Assembly (NCBI RefSeq): GCF_002909255.1
Contig: NZ_PIOB01000005.1
Location: 62,001-126,000, forward strand
Source: Arenibacter hampyeongensis
GTDB lineage: Bacteria; Bacteroidota; Bacteroidia; Flavobacteriales; Flavobacteriaceae
Direction: 5' to 3'
DNA length: 64,000 bases
A program made the translations under genes and the position numbers. The notes under the pieces were generated by a model that worked only from the letters and a program-made list of their open reading frames with translations, was not told the DNA's origin and ran no database searches. Within the stretch, counting starts at the first letter, position 1. The number at the start of each line of letters is the position of its first letter. Positions 1-7,573 of this stretch are shown here, piece after piece.

Positions 1-177
1 GAAATGCCAATACCGTCCTATACCTATTTTGGACTGCATCCTGAAGCCAACCTTACCCAAGTGCAACAGGACAAAATTATGGATTGGTCCAAGGCCCAAA
101 TGGCATATTTAAAGGCTACATACCCTGCAGATAGTTTGGTAAGGAAGAAAAGACCTCAGAAATCCCCTTCAAAATAA
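1..177 (+). CDS. haem-binding domain protein, C-terminal fragment (partial)
   Basis: The reading frame is open from the window edge to a TAA stop, giving 58 residues. It contains EMPIPSYTYFGLHPEANL followed by a tract like T.VQQDKIMDWSKAQ. This is the pattern of the end of small periplasmic haem-binding domain proteins (Haem_bd), where a Met/Pro/Ser-Tyr segment and an acidic DW helix follow the CxxCH haem site. That haem site would lie upstream of the window, so haem binding cannot be confirmed here. The C-terminus is basic (RKKRPQKSPSK). Family assignment is by motif memory and is moderately sure; the start is not visible. Confidence 0.6.
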   Translation, partial: EMPIPSYTYFGLHPEANLTQVQQDKIMDWSKAQMAYLKATYPADSLVRKKRPQKSPSK

Positions 178-352
178 AAATTTAAGCTTGGCAATAATGG
201 CAACTTGGTACATAGCCGTGCCCAGTGTGTGTCATTGGTAAGCAACATTGGAGTCATCTATATTAGGACTTTAGATCCACCTAACATTTTCACGATAAAA
301 ATAGATTAAAACCTTGGATTCCTGGTCCTTCCTTAACACATGGAATCGTTCT

Positions 353-383
353 GGTCACTTCTATTGGCAGTGACCCCATTTTT
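353..383 (+). terminator. hairpin with T-run, possible terminator
   Basis: GGTCACT (353-359) and AGTGACC (369-375) form a perfect 7-bp stem with a 9-nt loop, followed shortly by five T's (379-383). It lies about 175 bases after the haem-domain gene, so it may end that transcript or insulate fecR. The distance makes the role uncertain. Confidence 0.4.
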
Positions 384-431
384 AGTCCGAGCTGTTGTGG
401 AAAAATAAATTTCTTTTTTTTCATTAAAAAC

Positions 432-476
432 CTAGGGTGTTCCAATTAGGCTACGTCGTACTAATATAACACCTAG
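432..476 (+). promoter_or_regulatory. imperfect palindrome/leader hairpin abutting the fecR start
   Basis: CTAGGGTGTT (432-441) pairs with AACACCTAG (468-476) with one bulged G. Inside it, ATTAG pairs with CTAAT, and TAC with GTA. The right arm ends one base before the fecR ATG, so as RNA the stem would enclose the translation initiation region. As DNA it could be an operator. The function is inferred; the symmetry is seen directly. Confidence 0.45.
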
Positions 477-477
477 C

Positions 478-1629
478 ATGATTCCATCCAATATAGAAAT
501 AGGGATTCTTAAGTACCTCGATAAAACCGCCACGGCCAAACAGCTTCAAGAGTTGCAAGATTGGCTGGAAGATCCTTTGAACAAGGAGCTCTTCAATGAT
601 TATGTGCTCATGCACTATGCAATCATTATGGGACTCAATAAAATGGATGATCAGCCGATGAAGGAAGAATTGATCCGTAAAATCCAGAAAGAGAAACCCG
701 GCATTAAAAGATTACACCCGCAAATCCTACTTAAAATTGCTGCAGTATTGCTCTTACTCATAGGATTTGGTTATTTTTTCAATCAAAAATTCAATGAAGT
801 CAATGTAGAAGAACTAATTGACCCCAACCAGATTACACTTCAGTTGGATAATGGAAACATAGAGGTTATTAGTGAAGATGGAAAGCGAAAGATAATCGAT
901 GCAGAAGGAAACGAAGTGGGAGTGCAAAAAGGAAATACACTTAACTATAATGAAGGTGTTGATTCGGAAAAACTAATTCATAACCAGTTAAACATACCCA
1001 ATGGAAAGCAATTTGAATTGGTCCTGTCAGATGGCAGTACTGTATTTCTTAATTCAGGATCTTCCATAAAGTACCCGGTGAAATTTTTACCGGGCAGGAC
1101 CAGAGAAGTAGTCTTGACTGGAGAGGCCTATTTTGCTATTGAAAAAGATAGCATAGATCCATTTATTGTCAATATAAATGATTTAAAAGTTCGGGTTTTG
1201 GGCACGGAATTCAATCTTTCCTCTTATCCTGAAGATAAACAAGTTACTACAGTTTTGGTCACAGGATCGGTTGGCCTATACAAAGGTGATGTTTATGGGC
1301 CGGCAACTACCACTTTTATGAAGCCTGGTTTTAGGGGGGTGTATGACCATTCAAGTGGTAACATATCTCTGGACGAAGTGGACACCAGTCTGTTTACGAG
1401 TTGGAAATCGGGAAAACAGGTGTTTAGAAGTATGCAGTTTAAAAACATCATTAAGAAATTGGAGCGCACTTATAATGTTAGTATTGTAAACAATAATAAA
1501 GAACTGGGCGAACAGTATTTTAGTGCCAGTTTCGACAAGGATGAGCTAATGGTACAAATCTTCGCTTCCTTTAGGACAAGCTATAGGTTTGACTATACGA
1601 TTGAAAATGATAAAATAACCATAAACTAA
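478..1629 (+). CDS. fecR: FecR-family anti-sigma factor
   Basis: This 383-residue inner-membrane protein would bind an ECF sigma factor in the cytoplasm and receive a signal from a TonB-dependent receptor in the periplasm. Visible parts are an N-terminal cytoplasmic helical region with a DWLEDPLN-type motif (residues 20-40), one membrane segment (about 82-101, ILLKIAAVLLLLIGFGYFF), a FecR domain (about 168-265, with PNGKQFELVLSDGSTVFLNSG) and a C-terminal DUF4974/STN-like domain (about 315-383). The next gene encodes a SusC with an STN domain, the expected partner. The usual upstream sigma gene is missing; a candidate lies at 12879-13469 on the other strand. Family identification is secure; the pairing is inferred. 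Confidence 0.93.
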   Translation: MIPSNIEIGILKYLDKTATAKQLQELQDWLEDPLNKELFNDYVLMHYAIIMGLNKMDDQPMKEELIRKIQKEKPGIKRLHPQILLKIAAVLLLLIGFGYFFNQKFNEVNVEELIDPNQITLQLDNGNIEVISEDGKRKIIDAEGNEVGVQKGNTLNYNEGVDSEKLIHNQLNIPNGKQFELVLSDGSTVFLNSGSSIKYPVKFLPGRTREVVLTGEAYFAIEKDSIDPFIVNINDLKVRVLGTEFNLSSYPEDKQVTTVLVTGSVGLYKGDVYGPATTTFMKPGFRGVYDHSSGNISLDEVDTSLFTSWKSGKQVFRSMQFKNIIKKLERTYNVSIVNNNKELGEQYFSASFDKDELMVQIFASFRTSYRFDYTIENDKITIN

Positions 1630-1682
1630 ACGGGAATACGATATGAATTAAAAGAAATAAACCGCAAATAGGCTCAAAAAAA

Positions 1683-1708
1683 CTGGAAGATGCGCGAACA
1701 TCTCCCAG
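1683..1708 (+). promoter_or_regulatory. susC1 leader hairpin
   Basis: CTGGAAGATG, loop CGCGAA and CATCTCCCAG form a 10-bp stem with one A-C mismatch. It lies 51 bases before the susC1 start codon, inside the fecR-susC1 gap. The same loop, and a stem with different but compensating bases, precedes susC2 at 7506-7533. Conservation with paired changes points to a structured RNA leader. Confidence 0.6.
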
Positions 1709-1759
1709 CCAAATACCAATGAGCAAATAAATACTCATCAAAATAATCAAAACAAAAAT

Positions 1760-4700
1760 ATGAAAATCCTTTTTAAAATGAGGGGTAGGCAGCTATGCCC
1801 CCCGGAATTTAGTTTAAAAATGAAGTTAACCACCATTTTACTCTTCATTGCACTATTTAATATTAGGGCTAATAACTATGCCCAAAATACACGAATAAGT
1901 CTGGATCTTAATGAGGTCTCCATTGAAAAAGTGTTAAATGAGATTGAATCCCATACCGAGTTTAAATTTCTCTATAATATAAAAGATGTGGATATCAGTA
2001 AACTTGTTACCCTTAAGGTGAACAAAGAAAGGGTCAAGAGCATATTACATACACTTTTTCTCAATACCAATGTGTCCTATGAGGTATTGGACAAACATAT
2101 TATCCTAAAAAGAAGCGAAAACAAGTACATTAAAAGTGTTCCCAATAAAACCGATACTCCTGTACAATCGGAAGTCCAAGGAATTGTTAAGGACAGCGAT
2201 GGAATGCTTTTAGCGGGTGCAAATGTGGTTGTAAAAGGGACTACCAAAGGAGTGGTTACTGATTTTGATGGCTATTTTAGTATTGCTGTACCCAATTCTC
2301 AAACCGTTCTTGTCTTCTCCTATATAGGAATGGAGACGAAAGAGGTTGTTGTGGGGAACAATACTAATATAAATGTTGTGATGGACCCTTCAGCCCAAAA
2401 AATGGACGAAGTAGTGGTTACGGCTTTAGGAATGAAGCGAGAAAAAAGAGCCTTGGGATACTCTGTAGGGGAGGTTGATGGTGAACAAATGAACTTGGTA
2501 CCTCAAGAAAATGCCTTGGGCGGATTGAGTAGTAGGGTTTCTGGTTTGGATATACGAAGGTCTGGGAACGACTTAAATGCGGACACTTTTGTGTATATTA
2601 GGGGTAGAACCTCGTTGTCAGGAAATGATGAGCCTTTGGTTGTTGTAGATGGTTCCCCTGTTGGAAGTACTGCTGTTTTGGGTAATATAAGCGCCATGAA
2701 CATTGAGAGTGTTTCCATATTAAAAGGAGCAAGTGCAGCTGCACTTTACGGTTCCAGAGCAGGTAACGGGGTAATCCTTGTTACTACTAAATCTGGCGCA
2801 GGTCTAAAAAAGGGAATTGGCGTTTCCTTCTCCTCAACGGTTACTTTAAATACGCCCTATAAATATTTTGAAACTCAGGATCAATTTACCAATGGGCAAA
2901 GAGGTATTTTTGATGAAGCCACTTGGCAACATTGGTACGGCCCGGGAGAAGGCGGCTCTGCAATACAATATAATAGCAATGGTGAAGCAGTGCCTTTAAC
3001 GTTTTATAAGAACCCACAAAAAGATTACTTTAGAACGGGAGTAACTACCATAAACGATGCTAGTATAAGTGGAAATTATGACAAGGGTAACTTTAGATTA
3101 GCAGTATCTCATTTAAAAGGAGAAGGGTACTCTCCTGGCACCGAACTTCAAAAGCTTGGTTTCCGACTAAATACCGCCTATAAGATAACGGATAATGTTA
3201 CCGTTTCTACCAATTTTGATATTTCTAACCCCAATTCTGACAATAATCCAATTCGATATCTAAGTGGTGATAATCAATATTTTGATTTATTCAATATCGC
3301 GCCACATATTAACATCAATGACCTAAACGGGGATTATTGGGAAACACCGAATGTACAGCAACGCAATGTTACGGATGGGTATAACAACCCTTGGTTCGCT
3401 GCCAATGAACGAATCAATAAATTTGATAAGTTAAGTGGTTTTGGGAATATTAAGCTAGACTGGGAAATTACCTCAAATTTTAGTGCAATGGCTCGTGTGG
3501 CGTATAGTGGCAATTACAATAAACAAGAAACGTTAAAACCGTGGTCTTTTCAAGGATTTGGTGGGGGAACCACTAAGCCAACTGGAGCGTATAACCTAGA
3601 TAATAGTAATTCTAAAGAAACTAACGTAGATGTTTTGTTTTCCTATGATAAGAAATTTGGAGATTTCCGTATATCCCCTTCTGTAGGTGGAAATATATTG
3701 AATAGTGAAGTTAACACCTATAGTTCGGGAGGGGACAATTTGGTGCTTCCTGGTTTGTTTACCCTGGCCAATGTAACCAGAGGAGGTTTGGAATATGGTA
3801 ATGGTACTTTTAAAAAAGCGGTATACAGTGTTTATGGAATGGCGACATTGAGCTATAAAAATATGCTCTACTTGGATTTAACGGCACGTAATGATTGGTC
3901 TAGTACCCTTCCTAAGGAGAACAGTTCTTATTTTTACCCATCTGTATCAGGTAGTGTTTTAATCTCTGAAATGTTCCAAATGCCATCTTGGGTTTCGTTA
4001 CTTAAATTGCGCTCTGGATGGGCAGAAGTTGGAAAGGATACCGATCCTTATTTAATACACCCAACTTTAACCCAAGGATTTTGGGGGAATGACTTTACCT
4101 ATTCACTTCCTGGAAGTATGCCAAATACGAAGCTAAAGCCAGAAATTGCTACTTCTTATGAGGTAGGTGCTGACTTAGGTTTTTTTCAAGGTAGATTAGG
4201 ACTTGAAGCTACCTATTACAAGACTCAAAACAAAAACCAGATATTAAATGTGAATGTCTCTCCGCTTACGGGGTATACCAGTACCACTATTAATGCTGGT
4301 AATGTGGAAAATTACGGGTTTGAATTTGGATTAAATATGGTTCCTATTAGAACAGAAGATGTTGAATGGAACATGAACGTTAACTTCACTACACAGGAAA
4401 GTAAACTTGTAGAGTTGGTAGACGGTATTGATCGTGTTGATTTTGGAGGAGGAACAGATGGTGGTGCTTTTACAAGAGTAGGAGGGATCATTGGAGATAT
4501 GTACTCTCCTTATATAAAGAAAGTAGAGGAAGGGGAGTATGCGGGATGGAATATATTGGATTCCAATGGTAGATGGGAAGTTGATAGAGCTCGGGAAAAC
4601 CAAGTGAAGATGGGGAATTTTAACAACGATTTTTCTGTTGGGATGAACACTTCAATTCGATATAAAAACCTTACCCTATCTGCTAGTTTCGACTGGAGAC

Positions 4701-5329
4701 AGGGTGGAGATTTCTACTCTGAATCTATGAAGAGAATGGCGCGTTCTGGTAAAATCGAGGATTGGCAAAATGGAATCAGTTCAAGTACCTTTTCAGGAAT
4801 CTTAGATGCTAATTCTTATCCTGATGGAGCAACGCTGGCCAATGAAATTAAATCAAACCCTATTTATAGAGACAACGATGTCTGGGTTGGAGGAAGAAAT
4901 GAAGCATTAGGTGGATTTGAATTTAATGGAAATAACAACGGAGCTTTCTTTCCAGGGGTAATAGACAATGGTGATGGAACGTATACTGAAAACTTTGGAG
5001 ATACGGGCACAAAATTATTTGACGCCTATAGAGTTGTAGAGTCTAGTGGTAGTTACTGGAGAACTGGTTATGCGTTTTTGTACGACGCATCCTTTGTTAA
5101 GTTAAGGGATATTACCATGACCTATGCATTGCCTGCTCAAGTGGCTAAATTTATTTCGGCTGAAAATGTGGCCATTTCGGTTTATGCCAAAAATATAATG
5201 CTTTGGACTGCAGCCGGTATCGGAATCGACCCTGAGCTAGCCTACGACCAAGGAGACCAGGGATTTGAAGAATGGAATGTGGGCCCATGGACCGCCCCAG
5301 TAGGCCTTAGACTAAACATAAGTTTCTAA
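1760..5329 (+). CDS. SusC/RagA-family TonB-linked outer-membrane receptor with STN domain (SusC1)
   Basis: This 1189-residue outer-membrane transporter would import a bound ligand through a plugged beta-barrel using TonB energy. The order is an N-terminal extension with CPP at 13-15, a signal sequence (about 21-42, ending NNYAQ), an STN signalling domain (about 45-115, SLDLNEVSIEKVLNEIE), a carboxypeptidase-regulatory-like domain (about 138-210), the SusC KMDEVVVTALG segment (214-224), a plug domain and a barrel ending in LRLNISF. An internal Met21 could start a shorter form, but SusC2 keeps the same 20-residue extension without an internal Met, so the upstream start is preferred. The susD gene follows after 11 bases. 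The substrate is unknown. STN plus adjacent fecR implies surface signalling. Confidence 0.95.
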   Translation: MKILFKMRGRQLCPPEFSLKMKLTTILLFIALFNIRANNYAQNTRISLDLNEVSIEKVLNEIESHTEFKFLYNIKDVDISKLVTLKVNKERVKSILHTLFLNTNVSYEVLDKHIILKRSENKYIKSVPNKTDTPVQSEVQGIVKDSDGMLLAGANVVVKGTTKGVVTDFDGYFSIAVPNSQTVLVFSYIGMETKEVVVGNNTNINVVMDPSAQKMDEVVVTALGMKREKRALGYSVGEVDGEQMNLVPQENALGGLSSRVSGLDIRRSGNDLNADTFVYIRGRTSLSGNDEPLVVVDGSPVGSTAVLGNISAMNIESVSILKGASAAALYGSRAGNGVILVTTKSGAGLKKGIGVSFSSTVTLNTPYKYFETQDQFTNGQRGIFDEATWQHWYGPGEGGSAIQYNSNGEAVPLTFYKNPQKDYFRTGVTTINDASISGNYDKGNFRLAVSHLKGEGYSPGTELQKLGFRLNTAYKITDNVTVSTNFDISNPNSDNNPIRYLSGDNQYFDLFNIAPHININDLNGDYWETPNVQQRNVTDGYNNPWFAANERINKFDKLSGFGNIKLDWEITSNFSAMARVAYSGNYNKQETLKPWSFQGFGGGTTKPTGAYNLDNSNSKETNVDVLFSYDKKFGDFRISPSVGGNILNSEVNTYSSGGDNLVLPGLFTLANVTRGGLEYGNGTFKKAVYSVYGMATLSYKNMLYLDLTARNDWSSTLPKENSSYFYPSVSGSVLISEMFQMPSWVSLLKLRSGWAEVGKDTDPYLIHPTLTQGFWGNDFTYSLPGSMPNTKLKPEIATSYEVGADLGFFQGRLGLEATYYKTQNKNQILNVNVSPLTGYTSTTINAGNVENYGFEFGLNMVPIRTEDVEWNMNVNFTTQESKLVELVDGIDRVDFGGGTDGGAFTRVGGIIGDMYSPYIKKVEEGEYAGWNILDSNGRWEVDRARENQVKMGNFNNDFSVGMNTSIRYKNLTLSASFDWRQGGDFYSESMKRMARSGKIEDWQNGISSSTFSGILDANSYPDGATLANEIKSNPIYRDNDVWVGGRNEALGGFEFNGNNNGAFFPGVIDNGDGTYTENFGDTGTKLFDAYRVVESSGSYWRTGYAFLYDASFVKLRDITMTYALPAQVAKFISAENVAISVYAKNIMLWTAAGIGIDPELAYDQGDQGFEEWNVGPWTAPVGLRLNISF

Positions 5330-5340
5330 AAAAAATAAAA

Positions 5341-7077
5341 ATGACTAGAATAAAGAATAAAATAATTGCACTGTTACTGCCAATGGTAGTACTTTTCGCA
5401 ACATCGTGCTCCGAATCTCTGGAGGAGATAAATGTGAGCCCAAATAGTTTACCAGACACAGAGATAGATATTAAATTTGTGCTGACAGGTGTTTTCGCTC
5501 AATCTGCTTCAATTTCTTCAGATATTACTATTAGTGGCGGTGAATTATCAGCGGCTACTCAATATTTGCAGCGAGATTTTACAAGTTTTGAGGAGAATAA
5601 CTATGACTGGGGGCCCAAAAGTTTTGCCTCTTTCTATGAGCCTTTAAAAGATAGCCAATATATTTATAATCGTGCAGGGGAAGAAAAGACAGGGAAGGTG
5701 AAAGATTACTATCAGGGAGTTGCTTTAATCATGAAATCCTATTGGTTTGGTTATTTGACATCTGCTTTTGGTGATTTGCCTTATGCGAAAGCCCTACAGG
5801 CAGAAAATGGAGGGGACGAATTTTTTAAACCGGAATATGATAATCAACAAGCCATTTTTAAGGGAATAATAAACGATTTGGCCGAGGCAAACTCACTTCT
5901 AAAGGGAGCCGGGGTCATTCAAGAAGTTTCTGATGCAGACATTATATACCATGGAGATGCCTTAAAGTGGCAAAAACTTGCAAATTCCTTGCGTCTTAGG
6001 TTTTATATGCGCTTATCAGAAAAGGGAGGTACCGATATTAATCCAGCTGCGGAAATTTCGGCTATAGTTGGAAATAGTGCTGAATATCCTATAATGGTAA
6101 ATAATGGTGACAATGCCGCTATCGGATTTGTAGGTACCAATAGCGACAACAGTTGGTACGGAGGCCCATTAAGAAGTAGTAATCGTTCTGAGTTTTATCG
6201 TAGGAAACCATCAGCTACTATTGTTGATGATTTAACGGCTTTGGGCGATCCAAGACTTACCGCTTGGGTGCGACCAGTAGATGTGCAACTTATGGAGGGG
6301 GCTACCAATGAAATAGTAGAAGAAAATGGAGCATTAATACGTTATACTACGGAAGATGTAGATGCTAGGAATAATGATGCTGATAAGGAGAATGATTTGA
6401 ATACCTCTCTTTTTGTTGGTTTGCCAGTTGCTTTAACAGATCCAAACCAATTTCCAAAATTAACGGATGGTATCAATGTTAATGAAGTGGTAGCGTCTCT
6501 AGATGGGAGCGTCTATCTGGCTGCTGCATCTAACCCTCATGCTTCGTATTTATCAGAAATGTATGCGGAGGATGCGAATCCAATGGTAAAGGCAGTATTA
6601 ATGAATGCCGCTGAGGTACAATTTATTTTGGCTGAGGCTAGTGTCCGTGGTTGGATACCTAATAGCGCCTTAGGGTATTACAATAGTGGTATTCAATTAT
6701 CAATGGCGCAGTATGGAATTTCTGACGGAGATGCATCGGCGGTGTATGATAAAGCGAACAACACCCTTATTGTTTTTGATCAAGGAGTGTATATGGCACA
6801 AGCGGGTCAGATTTTTAATGATGCTACAGATAAAATGGTGCCTATTATGCACCAAAAATGGATTTCTCAATGGTTCACTCCAGAATCATGGTTCGATTGG
6901 CGTAGAACAGGACTTCCGAATTTAAACGTCAACATTATTTCTGGAGCTAAAGGGCAAGCAACTCCACTCAGATTTGGGATAGACGATCCTTTTAATGAAG
7001 AGAATTTGTTGCAAGCCATAGGTAAATTGCAACCTGCTGAAAATGATCAGTGGTCTAAAATGTGGCTATTGCAATAG
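5341..7077 (+). CDS. SusD/RagB-family nutrient-binding lipoprotein (SusD1, SusD-like_2 type)
   Basis: This 578-residue surface lipoprotein would form the lid over the SusC1 barrel and capture ligand. The signal peptide ends in the lipobox FATSC with Cys23. The C-terminal half has MHQKWISQWFTPESWFDWRR and TGLPNL, typical of the SusD-like_2 group, and the chain ends in WSKMWLLQ. It is translated right after susC1 and followed by a strong terminator, so fecR-susC1-susD1 reads as one unit. SusD2 (10954-12687) is a clear paralogue with the same end. Members of this group often have unassigned ligands; no substrate is claimed. Confidence 0.93.
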   Translation: MTRIKNKIIALLLPMVVLFATSCSESLEEINVSPNSLPDTEIDIKFVLTGVFAQSASISSDITISGGELSAATQYLQRDFTSFEENNYDWGPKSFASFYEPLKDSQYIYNRAGEEKTGKVKDYYQGVALIMKSYWFGYLTSAFGDLPYAKALQAENGGDEFFKPEYDNQQAIFKGIINDLAEANSLLKGAGVIQEVSDADIIYHGDALKWQKLANSLRLRFYMRLSEKGGTDINPAAEISAIVGNSAEYPIMVNNGDNAAIGFVGTNSDNSWYGGPLRSSNRSEFYRRKPSATIVDDLTALGDPRLTAWVRPVDVQLMEGATNEIVEENGALIRYTTEDVDARNNDADKENDLNTSLFVGLPVALTDPNQFPKLTDGINVNEVVASLDGSVYLAAASNPHASYLSEMYAEDANPMVKAVLMNAAEVQFILAEASVRGWIPNSALGYYNSGIQLSMAQYGISDGDASAVYDKANNTLIVFDQGVYMAQAGQIFNDATDKMVPIMHQKWISQWFTPESWFDWRRTGLPNLNVNIISGAKGQATPLRFGIDDPFNEENLLQAIGKLQPAENDQWSKMWLLQ

Positions 7078-7102
7078 TAAAGATTTTTTAACAATATTTT
7101 AC

Positions 7103-7144
7103 CCAGGCTTGGTTGCTAATTGCATCCAGGCCTGGTTTGTTTTG
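7103..7144 (+). terminator. rho-independent terminator after susD1
   Basis: CCAGGCTTGG (7103-7112) pairs with CCAGGCCTGG (7126-7135) as a 10-bp stem with one G-T wobble, followed by TTTGTTTT. It lies 26 bases after the susD1 stop and separates the first susCD unit from the second. Confidence 0.85.
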
Positions 7145-7237
7145 AGGTATTTCTGACCTAAATATGTAATTTTTTTAGGAACCCATAATTTTTTTAGGGT
7201 AAAATTTTGAATAAAGTAAAAATAAATTGTTACTATT

Positions 7238-7253
7238 GCTTAATCGATAAAGC
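7238..7253. promoter_or_regulatory. palindromic operator-like site 1 upstream of susC2
   Basis: GCTTAATCGATAAAGC is a 16-bp palindrome broken at only two positions, with a central ATCGAT. A CG-centred palindrome of this size resembles LacI/GalR-type operators. No such regulator gene lies in the window, so the binding protein is unknown. Confidence 0.45.
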
Positions 7254-7303
7254 GAATTTGTTTTAGATTGGGAGCGGACTTGACGATAATTTAATGCCAA
7301 TAG

Positions 7304-7319
7304 GCTTAATCGTTAAAGC
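7304..7319. promoter_or_regulatory. operator-like site 2 upstream of susC2
   Basis: GCTTAATCGTTAAAGC differs from site 1 at a single base and lies exactly 66 bp downstream in the same orientation. Such a repeat in a non-coding region suggests a duplicated protein-binding site. It is absent upstream of fecR and susC1, so control of the two susCD units may differ. Confidence 0.45.
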
Positions 7320-7505
7320 TATTTTGATCTAAAAGATTGGACATTGTATCGGAAATTGGGTAGTGTGTAAGGCGAACAAACATAAATTATTTTTAAAACT
7401 TCAACCAAGCTATTGCCGAAATTCCGAATGCCTAAAATAATATTAAGACCAAACTATAAACCGAAAAAAATATGAAATAAACCAAATGAAAACCAACACA
7501 TTATA

Positions 7506-7533
7506 ATTGGAAGATGCGCGAACACCTTCCGAT
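7506..7533 (+). promoter_or_regulatory. susC2 leader hairpin
   Basis: ATTGGAAGATG, loop CGCGAA and CACCTTCCGAT form an 11-bp stem with one A-C mismatch and one wobble. It is the counterpart of the susC1 hairpin at 1683-1708, with an identical loop and compensating arm changes. The start codon lies 40 bases further on. Confidence 0.6.
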
Positions 7534-7573
7534 AAAGAGTAAATAAATACCCATCAAATAATCACACTAAATT

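Larger units (their letters stand above)
178..477. other. intergenic region upstream of fecR
   Basis: This 300-base gap has no convincing gene. It holds a perfect 7-bp inverted repeat followed by a short T-run (353-383) and a large imperfect palindrome that abuts the fecR start codon (432-476). Both are listed separately. No clear TAnnTTTG promoter box was seen, which would fit transcription by an alternative sigma factor. Confidence 0.5.
7145..7505 (+). other. intergenic region upstream of susC2
   Basis: No gene is seen here. The region holds two related palindromic sites (7238-7253 and 7304-7319) and leads into the susC2 leader hairpin at 7506. It probably carries the separate promoter of the susC2-susD2 unit, since a terminator precedes it. 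Confidence 0.5.
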
